Positions 10,531-22,411 are shown, counted from the stretch's first letter. The stretch is DNA of 64,000 nt from Blasia pusilla (GCA_050084515.1 CM114271.1:124001-188000), one strand, 5' to 3'. Notes: generated by a model not told the origin, from the letters alone. A program made the numbers and translations.

Positions 10531-12090
10531 TACGGGCCTTGTCATGCGCATACACATCCCTGGTTATATCTACACACCACACAACATTGACCTTTCCCAA
10601 TATACGAATAGATCCACACATAAACAAAATATACTAAAGGGAAAAAGGGACCCCACAACAAAAGAGTATTAAAAACGGCTCATCCCACCTAAAACTCCAC
10701 TCATGAACATACGTCGACATATCCAACCACATCGACCCTCTGTTATGAGGGAATCCGAACGCTAACACCCTAACTCTTACACACCCACACACACACGTCT
10801 ATGCAAGAGAGGCGCTTCTAAGGTTGAACATGAGAAAGATGGCTTGAGAAAGCCATCTCTCTCACTATTATACCCTTAGGAAGAGCCAAAAGGTTCTTCT
10901 CCCAAAAATAGCCCTACCAACGATAATTCCGGGTCACGCAAAATAAAACAAAACTAATATAATTTTTATAAACGACGTTCCGAACACAACAGACCTATCG
11001 CCAACCTCATCGAACATCTCGGGACGAAATTACACCAAACATGCCCTCGACTCTCTATGTCATCCATGCCACAAAATTCGACTTATACTATTAAAATAAA
11101 ATGTGACCACTATTAAAATAAAATGTGACCACTTTTCCTTCTCTCTAGGCCCTTTCTTGGTGTCCTTTCCATCGATTTTCCATCGTAGTTTCTATTAAAA
11201 TTCCTATTTTGTGTTTCCCACTCTTTCCGGTTGGTTCTAGTGATCGGAAAGAGAAAATATGAATTTAATAGAGAGTCATAACAAATACAAAGGAGTATGT
11301 GCCTATACCGTATTTGGAAATGTCCAAATTCTCGCGGCTCGGTTCAATACGGTTCTCCCCGGACATCGTTTCGGATAGGGCAGAAGGCGATGTGCCGGTT
11401 CCCACGAAAGTTCTACCCCAAAAGAGCATGTGTAGCTATTATTTATGGTGGTAGCACCAGTCAGGAATTCGGAATTTTTTCTGGGACGCTATTCCGTTTC
11501 TTTTGTCTTCCAGTATTCCACTACCATCGCTTTAAGAGCATTTTTTACTCATGGGAAATATGAAGGTATTCCGTTTATTTTATCTGATGAATCCGGGTTT
11601 CATTACTTTTAAAAGTTTAACTTTTTTGAAAATATACGTTCTTTTTTACGTCTTTAAAATATATATGAAGGAAAGGTCGGTCTGGTCGACCCTATAAAGC
11701 AGCACTTCAAAAGCGATAACTTTTGAAGTTTTCCCCGCTTAGGTCAGGTATTGTAAAAGGAGACCAATATATTCCCTCGGTTTTTCCCCGTCTATGCGGA
11801 AATTCAATTGGCTAAGTCAAGCCCGGTTCTCTCCCGAAGTTGCCCGGTTCTCCCTCGAAGTATCTAATGTATGGATCCTGTACTAATTTATGGGTCTATT
11901 GCTGGCGAATTCAGCTCCATTACTGAAATGAATTGATGAAGTGGCTTGGTGTTAGAAGTTGGTCACTGGTTGTCGAAAACTCTCGACTAACGAAGAAACA
12001 GTCGTCTGCTCCTCGTCGGCTTCCTACTGACATTCAGTCCAATTTTTCTGACATTTTCTGACATTGGGAGAACATGTTTCTAAGTCAACG
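10531..12090. other. Repeat-derived intergenic DNA upstream of gene 2
   Basis: It contains a short direct repeat, CTATTAAAATAAAATGTGAC twice near 11,088-11,133. A LINE-tail-like segment lies near 11,160-11,210. About 85 bp near 11,430-11,515 (GCTATTATTTATGG, CCAGTC.GGAATT, TTTTCTGGGACG) recur at 24,713-24,795 beside the Helitron fragment. No gene was recognised. Confidence 0.45.
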
Positions 12091-12457
12091 AATTCATGAG
12101 TCGCGGCCCGGTTATACATTGCCTCGCGTCAATTTTAATCAATGTCATCTATGACAAAGAAGCCCAAGAAGTCTTGTGCATGGATCTAAAGTTTACAGGC
12201 CTGGGAGCAACCACCGTCTTTCACAACTCAAGCTTACGCCGCGTACGATCTAGGCTTTTCACACATCAACGTGAGTCGTTTCCTTGGACTCGATCGGACT
12301 CATCAGTCGCATGAGTGATGTATCAGGCTCTGATGAGATATTTATTCATGGACAGGTTCTACGCCTAAAATATTGGATGACGTGTGGACAGGTCATGCGA
12401 GGATCCGAGAGTCAATTTTGGCCGATCGCACGTAGGCCACTATGCATAGCTCCACAG

Positions 12458-12465
12458 TTTATAAG
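12458..12465 (+). promoter_or_regulatory. TATA box of MiAMP1-like gene 2
   Basis: TTTATAAG lies 154 bp upstream of the ATG at 12,612, in the same context (CACAGTTTATAAGCCCAGAG) as genes 1 and 3. Confidence 0.6.
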
Positions 12466-12611
12466 CCCAGAGGCGAGCACTGCCTTTCACAACTCAAACC
12501 GATCCCTCGAGAACGACCTTGCTCTCTGGGAACCTCATTTCTTCGCTAGATAACGCAATCCTTGCGATCGACTTACATTCTTTCATCGATCTCCAGCGCT
12601 AGCAGTCCATC

Positions 12612-12920
12612 ATGGCCATCTTACGAGTTCTCTGTGTGGCACTGCTACTCGCAGCATTGACCGAAGCTGCGAAGATTGAGACGTTCAATTCGGCCAGCTG
12701 TGATGGTAATCCTACCAACACCTTCTTCGTGGGAGGCAATACCTGTCAAATTTTCAATGACCAGGGCGCAGTTCGCATCACCGAAGTCAGCGGCGACACC
12801 CGAGTGTCCATCCATAACCAGCAGGATTGTGAGCAGTACAGTAGTGTGGCGCAAATCTATGGACCGGGCTGTGTTGTGCAAGGCAGAACCGCGCTGCGCG
12901 CCGTCTGGATACAGGGTTGA
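12612..12920 (+). CDS. MiAMP1-like small secreted cysteine protein, gene 2
   Basis: It encodes 102 residues without an intron. Signal peptide residues 1-20 are identical to gene 1, and the mature part has four cysteines in the same positions. It differs from gene 1 at three bases (giving TFFVGG instead of TFLVGG, plus two silent changes) and from gene 3 at a similar handful. Upstream sequence from the TATA box to the ATG is almost identical in all three genes, including GCGAGCACTGCCTTTCAC and the run before the ATG. It lies at the left end of the segmental duplication. The likely role is an extracellular antimicrobial or stress protein; the family assignment rests on length, signal peptide, cysteine spacing and the C-terminal WIQ motif. 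Confidence 0.75.
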   Translation: MAILRVLCVALLLAALTEAAKIETFNSASCDGNPTNTFFVGGNTCQIFNDQGAVRITEVSGDTRVSIHNQQDCEQYSSVAQIYGPGCVVQGRTALRAVWIQG

Positions 12921-12999
12921 TCCACGACTCCGTGAAAGTTACTCAAGGTGCGGCCTGCTCTAACTTGATTCGTATAATCTACTCCTAGTTTGATTTCAC

Positions 13000-14400
13000 G
13001 GAGTCGAATGCATGTTCGCTAGATGGCCGCGAGTCCATTTTTAATATTCTTTGCAATACATGTATGATGCGCGTGCAGTTCTTTCTTCAGCTGTAACAGA
13101 GCTGTCAGGCTTGCCAGTGCGGCTGGTGTACCTGGTTATGGACCAGTGAAAACTATACACAGTTTTCTCATCTAGTCCCATGTCTTTGATTTTGGCTGGT
13201 CGCATCGGATTGTAGCTTAATGGCATAGTTGGTCTCACATGGACCGACCCCCCTGCTCTCTGCAATTTGTGTTGTTTGATCGTATGCGTTGTTGCCATTA
13301 ACTAACGTAGCGTAACGTTTTGTTCCGCTTCCTCAGTGCACGGCGTTGCGATGAAGCCAGCAAATAGAAGCGAGAAGGGGAAAAATGGCCGTTGCAAGGA
13401 CCGCTTATGGCCATTGCAAGGACTGCCACCTTATCAACGCTAGCCTTGTCGACATGGATAATAACTGGTTTGGTATATTCACATACCAGATTATATTATT
13501 CTGCTGGTCCAGCGTACTTATACATATGAATAAAATACTAGTCGAGTGCTCATATTGTGAGCTTGTTATGCAGCACTTATGAGGACGAGGACATGTTCAG
13601 ATGCTTGGAACCCAATAAGAAACAGGATCAAATTCTCTAAAATGTTGATACAAAATTTCGTTAGGAAATTGTTTCATTTGCCTGGGCAGGTAACCATTGT
13701 GTCATCGCACATCCGTCACTGAAAATCAAGGTTAGGTGGATTCTTGTCGAAACATTGATACACATCCACCAAATTCCTGTTTCACTAATTCCAAAAAGAG
13801 AATAGTTGTAATTTCTCTTAGGTCATCCTCGACTTCTTGTACCTTCCTGGAGGTGTGGTTCCATCTCTCAAGCCCATTCTGAAATGCACCGAGGACTCAG
13901 ATTGAAATACTAATTACTCCCACGAATGAAAGTCATATGAAAATGATAATGTCTCGATGCTCTTCTATGAGGGTGACAAAAAAAGTCTGGACATCCATCC
14001 CGATGTGCATATGGTGAAACTTGCATTCCTTGACAATCCTCCGTTCCCATCAGTTTTCGTTCTAAAAGGTGACCGCATAGTAACTATGGGCAATCCGTTG
14101 ATGCAAGAAATTATTAATAGCATGCATTGTGCGGTCTAGATCTTTAGTTAAGTACCCGTTAGCACGGATACCTTACTAGTGGGCATAAGTGGGAAACCAA
14201 TTCGTTTAAATCATAAAGTCTCTAATAACATACATACACCCATGATTGCGCCCAGAAATAGTCGAAAATCTCGGCAGTCTTGCTAATACCACAAGTTGAA
14301 AGAAGTCAATCACGGGTCTATTCAAGTACATCGCGCTCTTAATTTGAGTATCAGGCAGGCAGACAAGCTTCAGTATCAATGTCGAGCACAAACTTTTGGA
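13000..14400. other. 3' flank of gene 2, duplicated at 27.1-28.6 kb, no gene recognised
   Basis: Many landmarks recur downstream of gene 3 (for example TTCTTTGCAA, GCACGGCGTTGC, GAAATTGTTTCATT). Reading frames are short and differ between the two copies, so this is probably non-coding. Confidence 0.5.
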
Positions 14401-14429
14401 GCAATGTATAGATGAGTTCATCTCATGTG

Positions 14430-15360
14430 CAGCTATAGATGCATGGAACTGCAGATGTTATCAGCTTACATCACGACGCAGCCACTGCCTGGGACTCAGT
14501 TGTAGCCGCGACACTTCGTGTGGCCATAGTCACTTTGAATCAATGGAGGACCGAAAAATCAATAGATCCGAAAGCCTATATGCAAAGAGGATTCTATACG
14601 TCTGTTCTAGAGCCACTAAAAGATGCGTTACAAGTGTTCCGATCGAGCACCTTATAGATACCCCGCTCAAAGCCAATTCGGAATAAGTTTCAGTTCGATC
14701 GTGATTTGCAGGAGAAGTACAAATCTGGAGAGCCTCTGGAGTACCCGCTTACTCCCACCAACACCAGGTTATCCCGCTACAATGGACATGAAATGTTCTT
14801 GCACCTATCTCGTAAGACACCCGTCTTTCCTTCAAACGAATTGGCAGACAGCTGAGAAATTGGAAGCCAGGAGGAGAAGAAGCATGCCGTCGAACAAGAA
14901 CTCATTGATGAGGGCATGACGATGAGGTTTGGGTGGGGAGGAAACAAAATCATAACCGGAGCTTGCCGGAGAAGGGGGTTGTTCTGGAGGTGGATTGAAG
15001 GATGCCCAAAGACTGAAAACCCGACTAAATTAACCGCACGAAAATCGTGCCCAATCCCTATAATCCTGTGGGACATACTCTCGTTGCGACAGATGATCTT
15101 CAGCCGAATTTTGAAGCCGACGTTCGGCTGTGAGCGGTGTGCGATTCGACGTGATTTCGTTGCATTTGAAAACGGAGTTTTCGAGCCGTGCGGTGAACTC
15201 ACAGTACGGCTCGAGTGTCGAGAACGACGTAGAAGAAACTCAAGCGAATCGCTTCCAATCCAGTTTCTGTGGATTACTTCGGATTGTGAATCGTGGAAAA
15301 GGGTTTTAGACACTTTGTTCATTTATCATTCGGCTGGTGTGGATAAATTCACTTGAAACG
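14430..15360 (+). pseudogene. Degenerate gene of unknown family, copy 1
   Basis: I do not recognise the family. The conceptual translation has a plausible protein-like stretch (DAATAWDSVVAATLRVAIVT, then QWRTEKSIDPKAYMQRGF, then LEPLKDALQVF), a stop, and in the same general direction KSGEPLEYPLTP and LSRYNGHEM, followed by frames such as GWGGNKIITG and SIQFLW-like text. Several stops and frame changes interrupt it. The same blocks occur at 28.66-29.5 kb with further deletions and, more weakly, at 31.35-31.69 kb. Repeated association with MiAMP1-like genes suggests that it was co-duplicated with them. It could instead be a non-coding repeat. Confidence 0.45.
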
Positions 15361-15547
15361 TGTGCCCACCAAAAGCCAACGTACTAACTATCACTTGCGT
15401 GACCCAACTGTCACCTGCCCCACCAAATGAGACAATTTTCAAACGAGACCGTGTGTCAACTTTCAGGAGGCCGTTATAGGCGTCTGCACACGTGGCCATG
15501 GTTGCTAAGAACAAAGTAATGGCCTGAGCGCGCGCCGCGCGTGGTGA

Positions 15548-15675
15548 TACATTGCTGACTTACAGTAGACTACCCAGTGTCCAAACCTACATGACGAACG
15601 AGGCTCCGACAGGTTTTTGTAGTACCCCAGTTTTTTACCGGGTATTGTTGTAGTCCATTGTAAGTCAGCAATGTA
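15548..15675. repeat. Inverted repeat just left of copia element 1
   Basis: TACATTGCTGACTTACA (15,548-15,564) has its exact reverse complement at 15,659-15,675, and the match continues imperfectly inward (GTAGACTACCC against GGGTA...GTAGTCCAT) to about 27 bp. The loop is about 90 bp. The paralogous segment near 29,700 lacks the second arm, so the inverted copy arose after the segmental duplication. Confidence 0.65.
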
Positions 15676-15789
15676 GAATTCATTCACAAATGATCCGGTG
15701 TCGGAGGGCTCTATTTGTTGGAATGTGTAAACGGCAACAAGGCGCGCAGCTTTTACGGTGCACAGGCGAGTTAGGTAGCGGAAACTACA

Positions 15790-15801
15790 TGGTATCATAG
15801 C
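15790..15801 (+). other. Primer-binding site of copia element 1
   Basis: TGGTATCATAGC directly follows the LTR end. It is close to TGGTATCAGAGC, the complement of the 3' end of plant initiator methionine tRNA, which primes reverse transcription in copia elements. Confidence 0.75.
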
Positions 15802-16295
15802 AGGTTTCATGTGAGATTTCTAACCATTTCTTTCTTGAGCGTGAGATCTCTAGCAATTTCTCACAACCTGAAACTGGACCTTATTAAACTGGACCTTATT
15901 ACGAGTACTCACATAGTTATAGAACTGTACCCTTTCGACAGAAAAAATAGGGAACTCTAGAACTTTATACCCTTCCACAGGGCTAGGGACAAATTTAGAG
16001 AAGTGCGTACCTTTTTGGAGACTAGGAATCAGAAGTCAGTAGGACCAGCAAGATCACTGATATGTTGTCGAGCTTACTGACAACATATTGAGCGATAGCC
16101 ACAAGCTCGATGCGAGCAATTACTGCACTTGGCAGGATGAAGGCCAAGTGCCGTAATTCAGCTGGCATATGATCTTTACCATATAGTTGATGGTAGCAAA
16201 GAGAAGACTTCCAATATGGATGCTCCCGCCACGAAAGACTTCGATATTCGATATTCGACTCTCGGAATTCTGATGATGCGAAGGAGAGACTCTCA

Positions 16296-17083
16296 AATCA
16301 TTTGAAACATGGAGGGACCTCCAAGGAAACTTGGAATGTACTTGAAGTGGTTCATGCTAGTACAAGCATGACCAGAAAACTGGTATTGCAAAGGCCAATT
16401 TACTCAATGAAGATGAGCTCGACCTCGACTATGCATTCTCACCTCAACTGTATGGTAAAGATCATATGCCAGCTGAAAATTTGGCAGAAGTCAAGGTCTT
16501 AATTGATGATGAAAACATGGCGGCCACTATGATGAAGAGTGTGACCCAAGACTCCTACGGGGACTTCATAAACTCTCTAGCCGTGAGAGAGAAGACGCCT
16601 ACTTTTCCTGAATTATGCACACTCCTACTTGACAAAGAGAGGAGACGCAACGACCTTGCTACCCAAGAAGGACAAGAGTCGGGACCTCGCGCTCTATTCA
16701 TCCAGAAGAAGGGAATATTCCCACATCAATATCAAGAAAAGCGATCACAAGAGCGCAACACATCCGGACCAAAGGCTCAAACCACCGAAAAGAAGTTCAA
16801 TGGTAAGACCTATAGCACTACCAACAAGAAGGAGTGCACAATATGTGGTAAGATTGACCATGACTCCAATCAATGTTGGTACAGGAATGATTGCCACAAT
16901 CGATCAATGAGACCACAAGAAAAGCAACGAAGCTTCCTCGCCGAGAATGGGAGAACTAGTCGAGCAGTCACACCAAAAAGTGGAGATGATGCACGTGGAC
17001 TTATCTCAGCATTGGTTACCACAAACCAAGTGGACAAGTGGTTCATTGATAGCGGCGCCAGCAACCATATTCACATCTTATAA
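16296..17083 (+). pseudogene. Copia element 1 gag and protease fragment
   Basis: The gag-like text (TSMTRKL, EVKVLIDDENMAATMMKSV, DSYGDFINSLAVREKTPTF) is followed by a CCHC zinc knuckle CTICGKIDHDSNQC and then the aspartic protease site WFIDSGASNHI. Relative to element 3, about 20 bases encoding MIKNKGWF are missing after NH, which breaks the frame. It would have encoded the capsid, nucleocapsid and protease parts of the polyprotein. Confidence 0.8.
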
Positions 17084-18034
17084 ACCTTTGATGAATGGAC
17101 CTGAAGTATCAATGGGAGACGGCTCCATTCACTCTGCGATTAGGGAAGGAGATGTGCAAGTGACATTGCCCTCGGGTGAAGATTATACAATCAAGGATGT
17201 GTGGCATATTCCAGCTTTAACACACAACCTTATCTCCATCGGCTAGATCACCGAAAGAGAGAAAATGAAGGTTGTTTTTGATTCCAAGGGATGCGATTTC
17301 TTAGGAGAGGCCAACAATTCTACCGCTGCCCAAGGAGTAAGGTATGGACGACTATATCAACTTCTTAGCAAGCCGAGCCTCAACTATTTGCAAGATCTTC
17401 AAACCAACTACAAGTTTGGCATGAAAGACTTGGGCACTTTAACACGAAGGGCCTCAAGTTGTTAAGCAAAGACATTATGGTTGGAGGGTCACCTAAATTA
17501 ACAAGTGGAGAAATATCCACTTGTGACACTTGCTTACGAGGCAAGCGATCAAGGTAAAAGTTTGACAAACATATCCTCTCAAGGGCTCCAACTCCCCTCC
17601 AACTAGTCCACATCGACCTTGGAGGACCAATTCAAAGGGCTTCACTATGAGGGGCAAGGTACTACAAGCTATTAGTTGATGACCATTCAAGATTTATGTG
17701 GGTTTATTTCCTACAACACAAATCCGATGCATTGGGTATACTCAAAAAATTTCTTACATTGATGAGAACTCAATCTACTACAGTAGTGGGATCCTTGCAT
17801 CTATGCCTTGGCGAGCCGCCCTCAAAGGTGAAGATGATACGAACGGATAGGGGAGGTGAATTCATGGGGAAAGCATTTGAGACCTTTTGTTGCAATCATG
17901 GTATCCGTCATCAACTTACTAAGGCCTACACCCCAAAACAAAATAGTATTGTTGAGAGGAGGAATCGAACTGTAGTTGAGATGACAAGGTGCATGTTGAA
18001 GGGGCAAAATCTCCCCAACTATCTCTGGGCATAG
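17084..18034 (+). pseudogene. Copia element 1 integrase fragment
   Basis: Frames at 16,947-17,246, 17,265-17,465 and 17,696-18,034 together cover the pre-integrase region (DVWHIPALTHNLISIG, then a stop, FDSKGCDFLGEANNS) and the integrase core (MWVYFLQHKSDALGILKKF, MIRTDRGGEFMG, HQLTKAYTPKQNSIVERRNR). The sequence ends at NLPNYLWA. Internal stops and frameshifts abolish coding. Confidence 0.8.
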
Positions 18035-18965
18035 CGATACATGATTTTCCAACAACCAACAACTAAGACCTTTTGGTGACATTGCACACCTCTTGTATCT
18101 CTATCACTTCAAAAAATCACCAGAAGCTATGGAAGAAGATACACCTAAAATCCATTTGCTTCTAGTCAGAACTACAAGATGTCGTGTGTGGGAAGATCGG
18201 ATGTGCATAGAAACGAGGAAAATGTTGAGAGGGATCGACAAGCATTTGTTATTTGGTAGTGAAAGACTCGTTCTACATTTGCGATTCTACTGTCCAAGGA
18301 CACAAGGAACCAACTGATCAAGAAAGACACAAAGAACTAACTCGTGGTGGATGTATGGGATACAATTTGAATGAATTGATAAGCTAGCCGCTTATTCATC
18401 GTCCAATGCTCATTTGGTATCTTCTTGGGAAAGGTAAGTGGGTACTTGCTTAAAGCACCCAAGGCCACTTGACTAGTTTCTAATTAGACACCTATATCTT
18501 ACATATGTCTTTTGAAAGTTTTTCATATGTCTTTTGAAAGTTTTTTCACCGTCAGCCATCAGAGGTGCGGTAAGAGGAGAGGAAGAGAGGAAGAGAGGAG
18601 AGAGGAGAGAGGAAACTACCTTCAACCGAAATAGAGATCTTTTTTTTTAAGAGAGTTTCCGTTGGGTTGAAGGGAGGAAACTTTTAGTGTGAATTTTTTT
18701 GCACTTTTTTGTTCAGTTATTAAGCAGTCCCACAGTTTTTTTTTCCTCTTCCATATTTTGGCAACCCCTCTGAGTCCGACGAGTTGCAAATTGCACAAAA
18801 TTTAGAAAACTGAAAAATCAGTGGAATCATAAGTGTGGAACCAATCACTTTTTCCATCCAAGGTCTGGAAAAAATCTATCATTTGCCCCGGGCTGAATAG
18901 AGTTCAAGCTCAAAGTGAAGGTTCAGGAAAAATAAAAGTACAATCTAAAACCTCATTTTGCATCC
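18035..18965. other. Spacer between copia element 1 and the MULE region
   Basis: No conserved protein was recognised. It contains a 23-bp direct repeat (TCATATGTCTTTTGAAAGTT twice, 18,501-18,546) and a GA-rich microsatellite (about 18,573-18,612). It may include the MULE 3' flank and terminal sequence, but no clear terminal inverted repeat could be matched. Confidence 0.4.
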
Positions 18966-19691
18966 TCAAAGTGGTTTGTTTAAAATGCTTCGCACTTCTT
19001 TGAGGGACAGAATTGGTTGGTGGATTCCTACTCCTACCTTCGACTCTCTTAAAACTGCCAGCAACACATAATACATGTGCTTACAAGGGAAATACCTTTT
19101 TCCACTTGTCTCTCTTTGGACAAAGTCATCACATGAACATGTGGGAAAGCAACAGATGTGCACCACATACACCCCTGTGACACTTGAATTTACAGTGTTG
19201 TTCCTGACCCAATACATCCTTCCTATTCCATTGCCACTCAAGATATCTTTCGTGGCGATGATCTCCATTTTTGCCTCCCGAGCTGATGCAATTCGCTTTG
19301 CTCTCTCCACCGTTGGCCTACACATTCTGTTTCTCTTCACCCCATTTCTAGACTCAAACAGAAATAGTTGATTGAGATCATCCACCTTCTCCGGGTACAT
19401 GTTGACATCAATCTTGGGTTGAATACGAAATGCGAAGGTCTCTGTAATGCGAACATGCTCTGAACTTCCACCGTCTACGAGTCTGAAACCGGCACTGGTA
19501 AGATTGTCCACTTCGTCTTGAGTGCAATTCGTACATGCGGCGATGGGCCAAATCATGGGGGTATTCCCTGGAGCTCCAATGGCAGCTGGATAAGACTTCC
19601 GGAAAGCGCAAGATTCATTTGGGCAGAAGAAGTAATTCAATTGATCCCCGGTCTTCGTGAAACGATCAAAGGTTTTGAGTCCCCAAAACAC
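18966..19691 (-). pseudogene. MULE copy A C-terminal exon with SWIM zinc finger
   Basis: A 241-residue open frame. It has an N-terminal zinc-ribbon-like part (CPNESCAF, ACTNCTQDEVDNL) and then CFPTCSCDDFVQRETSGKRY followed by FPCKHMYYVLLAVL. The CxC...CxH arrangement is the SWIM signature, typical of the C-terminus of MULE transposases and FHY3/FAR1 proteins. A domesticated FAR1-like gene is the alternative, but frame breaks in the upstream exons argue for a decayed transposase. Confidence 0.7.
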
Positions 19692-20463
19692 CAGGCAGTG
19701 GTCGTCCAGTCCTTGTACAGTTCTTATTTAGGAAAGTGCCGAATGCTCTCCTAATGCCATCAGATCCTACCCTGCAGGTGGGTCCACGTCCCGGGTTGCT
19801 CCGAGATATATGCCACCGTTTTAGGTTGCAATCCACCTCCATTACCGGAATCCCATATTGTTGAACCACCCAGTGACAGGATGTTGCGAACTTCCAACAA
19901 CGGAGGGCTTTTGAAATAAAATATTCACTGATTTTGGAGAAGTAACTCCATCATGAATTTGGTACGGGTCCGGGGTCCCCGAATACCTGGGCGGCGTAAT
20001 TTCCTCATCCAAATCAATCACCGGACTCGTTCCTCGATGCTGCCTCTTCACGCTGAAGTCAAGATACTTATCTGGTCTCCACGAGTCTCGCTCGGACGCT
20101 CTACCACCATCTCAGATGGGGACGTCTTGAAACCCGCCCTTACGAATATCCCCACCAATGTGTACGTCTTGCTCGAGGGGAGTTCCAGCTACGACCGGTT
20201 GAAGGCTTCCACATACATTTTTCATCACCAGATCTCGGCCCACCGACATAGAGCTCGTAGATCGACGACCCCCTTCCTTTTGTTATGCCTTTTGTGAGGA
20301 AGATATGGGATGCTGCAAACTGTAGCATTGCTCTTGCCTGGTCTTGTTGGCATGCCTCCACAAGTGAAATTCGTTGGCATGCTTGTGACGACCTCCAGGA
20401 GGAATGAACACTTTCTGCTCCACTTGTGTTGGGGGAGAGGGCATTTTCATGAATGTTCAATCC

Positions 20464-21045
20464 CTACAACGACGGCAATGTAAGGGAACGAAAATAACTT
20501 AGGAGTCAAAGAAATAAGCTACCTGTCGGAACTAGACGGGTTGCAAGGCCGAGGCATCCCATGAACGACTCTGCAAACCGTCGGGTCCCGACGTGTTGCA
20601 ACCTTAAACCCACCTACTACAACCCGTCGGAACCAGACGGGTTGCGAGGCCGAGGCATCCCATGAACGACTCTGCGACCCGTCGGGTCCCGACGTGTTGC
20701 AACCCTAAACCCACTTACTACAACCCGTCGGATTCAGACGGGTTGCAAGAACCTGTGGCCACTCTGGAAGATCCAAGTGCAAGTCATCCAAAACCCATCC
20801 GGGTCGAACTATTTGCAGGCCTTGTATACATGCGACTTGCATACTTGTCTACGGGTTGCACCAAAATTCTGGATGCAACGTGTCGGTTTCCGTCGGGTTG
20901 CACACTCGGGCAACCCGTCCCATCCGACAGCTTGCTTGGTTTCTTCAGTTTGAAATCCCTATATTTCCCAGGCTTCTCAACTTGAGCTGCAACTTTACAA
21001 ACAATTCTCAGCGTGAGCTTGACAAGACAAAATAGCGAACTCACC
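20464..21045 (-). other. Intron of MULE copy A packed with GC-rich inverted repeats
   Basis: The donor CGGCAG|GTGAGT follows FMRQ, and the acceptor GTTGTAG|GGA precedes GLNIHENAL; the frame is kept (phase 0). Within it, about 20,524-20,935 repeats ACCCGTCGG and its complement many times, for example GGAACCAGACGGGTTGC, GGGTCCCGACGTGTTGCAAC and CAACCCGTCGGATTCAGAC. Pairs of these form short hairpins. Confidence 0.65.
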
Positions 21046-22095
21046 TGCCGCATGAAGTTTCCCCATTGTCTCATACGTACAGTCCACCAACTCAACCAAG
21101 AGCACAACTCTTTGTACTTCCCCTCAATCGCATGCTTCCTCTACCACCCATGAAGTTCTTCATGGCATTCCATGGCCTGCTTCAAGGTTTTGCTGTCCTT
21201 GCAGCGTTGGAGTAGAGTGACATGCTCTGTCCTCTTATTCTCCTTGATGCAAGATTTGGTGTACCGGGTCACAGACTGTTGCCAATGGAAAGCATCCGAC
21301 CTTTCCCTCTCCGGTTGAACCTCTCCACCCAGAACACTTCCCGGATAGCAATCCACCCAGGTTGTGCATTGTCCGCCATGAACCCATAAATTTCCGGAGG
21401 TGGCCTTTTGTTTTCCTTCACCACCTCCAATAAGAGTAACCAGCACATCTTCAAACAGCCAACGTCTTCTGCCTTTACTTCACACACAAATATAGTTTTG
21501 AGTCCCTTCTCCACATGGTCATAAACGTGAGCACCCATCGTCAACCATCCGTTCAAAGACTCAGAGCAAATATCAAAGCTGACCCAGCTCCCGTAAAGAT
21601 CTTCCCCTTCCCTCATTCGATCTATACGATCGAGGCCACTCGAGGGACCTGTGGTTGACATTTTGAAGACATAAGCACTAGAACCCTCGCCTCCTTGGCC
21701 CATGAACTGCCATCTCTGAATGAATGGAAATCTGGAGTTGGCCTTGATTCTGGCGATGGCATCCATTTTGGCCGTCTTTCCATCCAGAACTCGTATTTGA
21801 CGCAGCAAATTCCGGAAGCATTCCGGATCAGCGAGAAATGCGAGATTTTCCCAGAGTTGTTTCTCCTCACCCGCCGTGATCTCGCCCTGTCCAGGGATTC
21901 CAAGCAATTGTTCACAAATTTGTGATGCCGTTGTGAGCTTGATCACCCCAGGCTTTGAACCCGGAGAGTTTCTGAAGACCTCGGCTACTTCAGACTCGCT
22001 CGGACTGCTCTACCACCATCTGTATGGGACGTCTTGAAACCCGCCCATGAATATCCCCACCAATGTGTACGTCTTGCTCGAGTGGAGTTCTAGCT

Positions 22096-22178
22096 ATGCA
22101 CCGGTTGAAGGCTTCGACATACAATTTTTAATCAACCGGTGATGAAAAATTGTATGTCGAAGCCTTCAACCGGTGCAT
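22096..22178. repeat. Perfect 34-bp inverted repeat with 15-base loop
   Basis: Arm 1 (22,096-22,129) begins ATGCACCGGTTGAAGGCTTC. Arm 2 (22,145-22,178) is its exact reverse complement. MULE copy A has only a single version of this sequence (CCGGTTGAAGGCTTCCACAT near 20,197), so the second arm is a local fold-back duplication specific to copy B. Confidence 0.9.
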
Positions 22179-22411
22179 CTCACAGCCGCCCTGACATAGA
22201 GCTCGTAGATCGACGGCCCTTTTCCTTTTGTTATGCCTTTTGTGAGGAAGATATGGGATGCTACAGACTGTAGCATTGCTCTTGCCTGGTCTTGTTGGCA
22301 TGCCTCCACAAGTGAAATTCGTTGGCATGCTTGTGACGACCTCCAAGAGGAATGAACACTTTCTGCTCCACTTGTGTTGGGGCAGAGGGCATTTTCATGA
22401 ACGTTCAATCC

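Larger units (their letters stand above)
12096..15608 (+). repeat. Segmental duplication, copy 1 (partner 26,313-29,757)
   Basis: Both segments have the same order: distal upstream block, TATA box, MiAMP1-like gene, a long 3' flank (landmarks TGGCCGCGAGTCCA, TTTGTAGCTTAATGG or similar, TGCACGGCGTTGC), a degenerate second gene, and the terminal GACGAACGAG block at 15,590 and 29,737. Flank similarity looks like roughly nine in ten bases just after the gene and less further on. A copia element begins just past the right end of copy 1. Confidence 0.75.
15716..18034 (+). mobile_element. Copia element 1: truncated Ty1/copia with short 5' LTR
   Basis: It starts with TGTTGGAATGTGTAAACGGC, the same LTR start as copia elements 2 and 3. 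The LTR (15,716-15,789) is internally deleted to about 74 bp. Then comes a primer-binding site, a decayed gag region and an integrase region ending at about 18,034 (NLPNYLWA). Nothing of the RT, RNase H or 3' LTR is visible after that point. Several stops and frame breaks make it a relic, more diverged than elements 2 and 3. Confidence 0.85.
18966..21946 (-). mobile_element. MULE transposase gene, copy A, with SWIM finger
   Basis: Read on the minus strand from 21,946 it shows an N-terminal region, then a DDE-type transposase region (GSWVSFDICSESLNGWL, HVYDHVEKGLKTIFV, GFMADNAQPGWIAIREVF, and FHWQQSVTRYTKSCI in a shifted frame). An intron with clear donor and acceptor (20,464-21,045) follows. 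The next exon has GLNIHENALSPNTSGAESVH, and the C-terminal part (19,691-18,966) ends in a SWIM zinc finger. A frameshift around VFWVERFN at about 21,325 splits the DDE exon, so it is probably inactive. MULE transposases cut and paste elements with long terminal inverted repeats; none could be delimited here. Confidence 0.7.
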
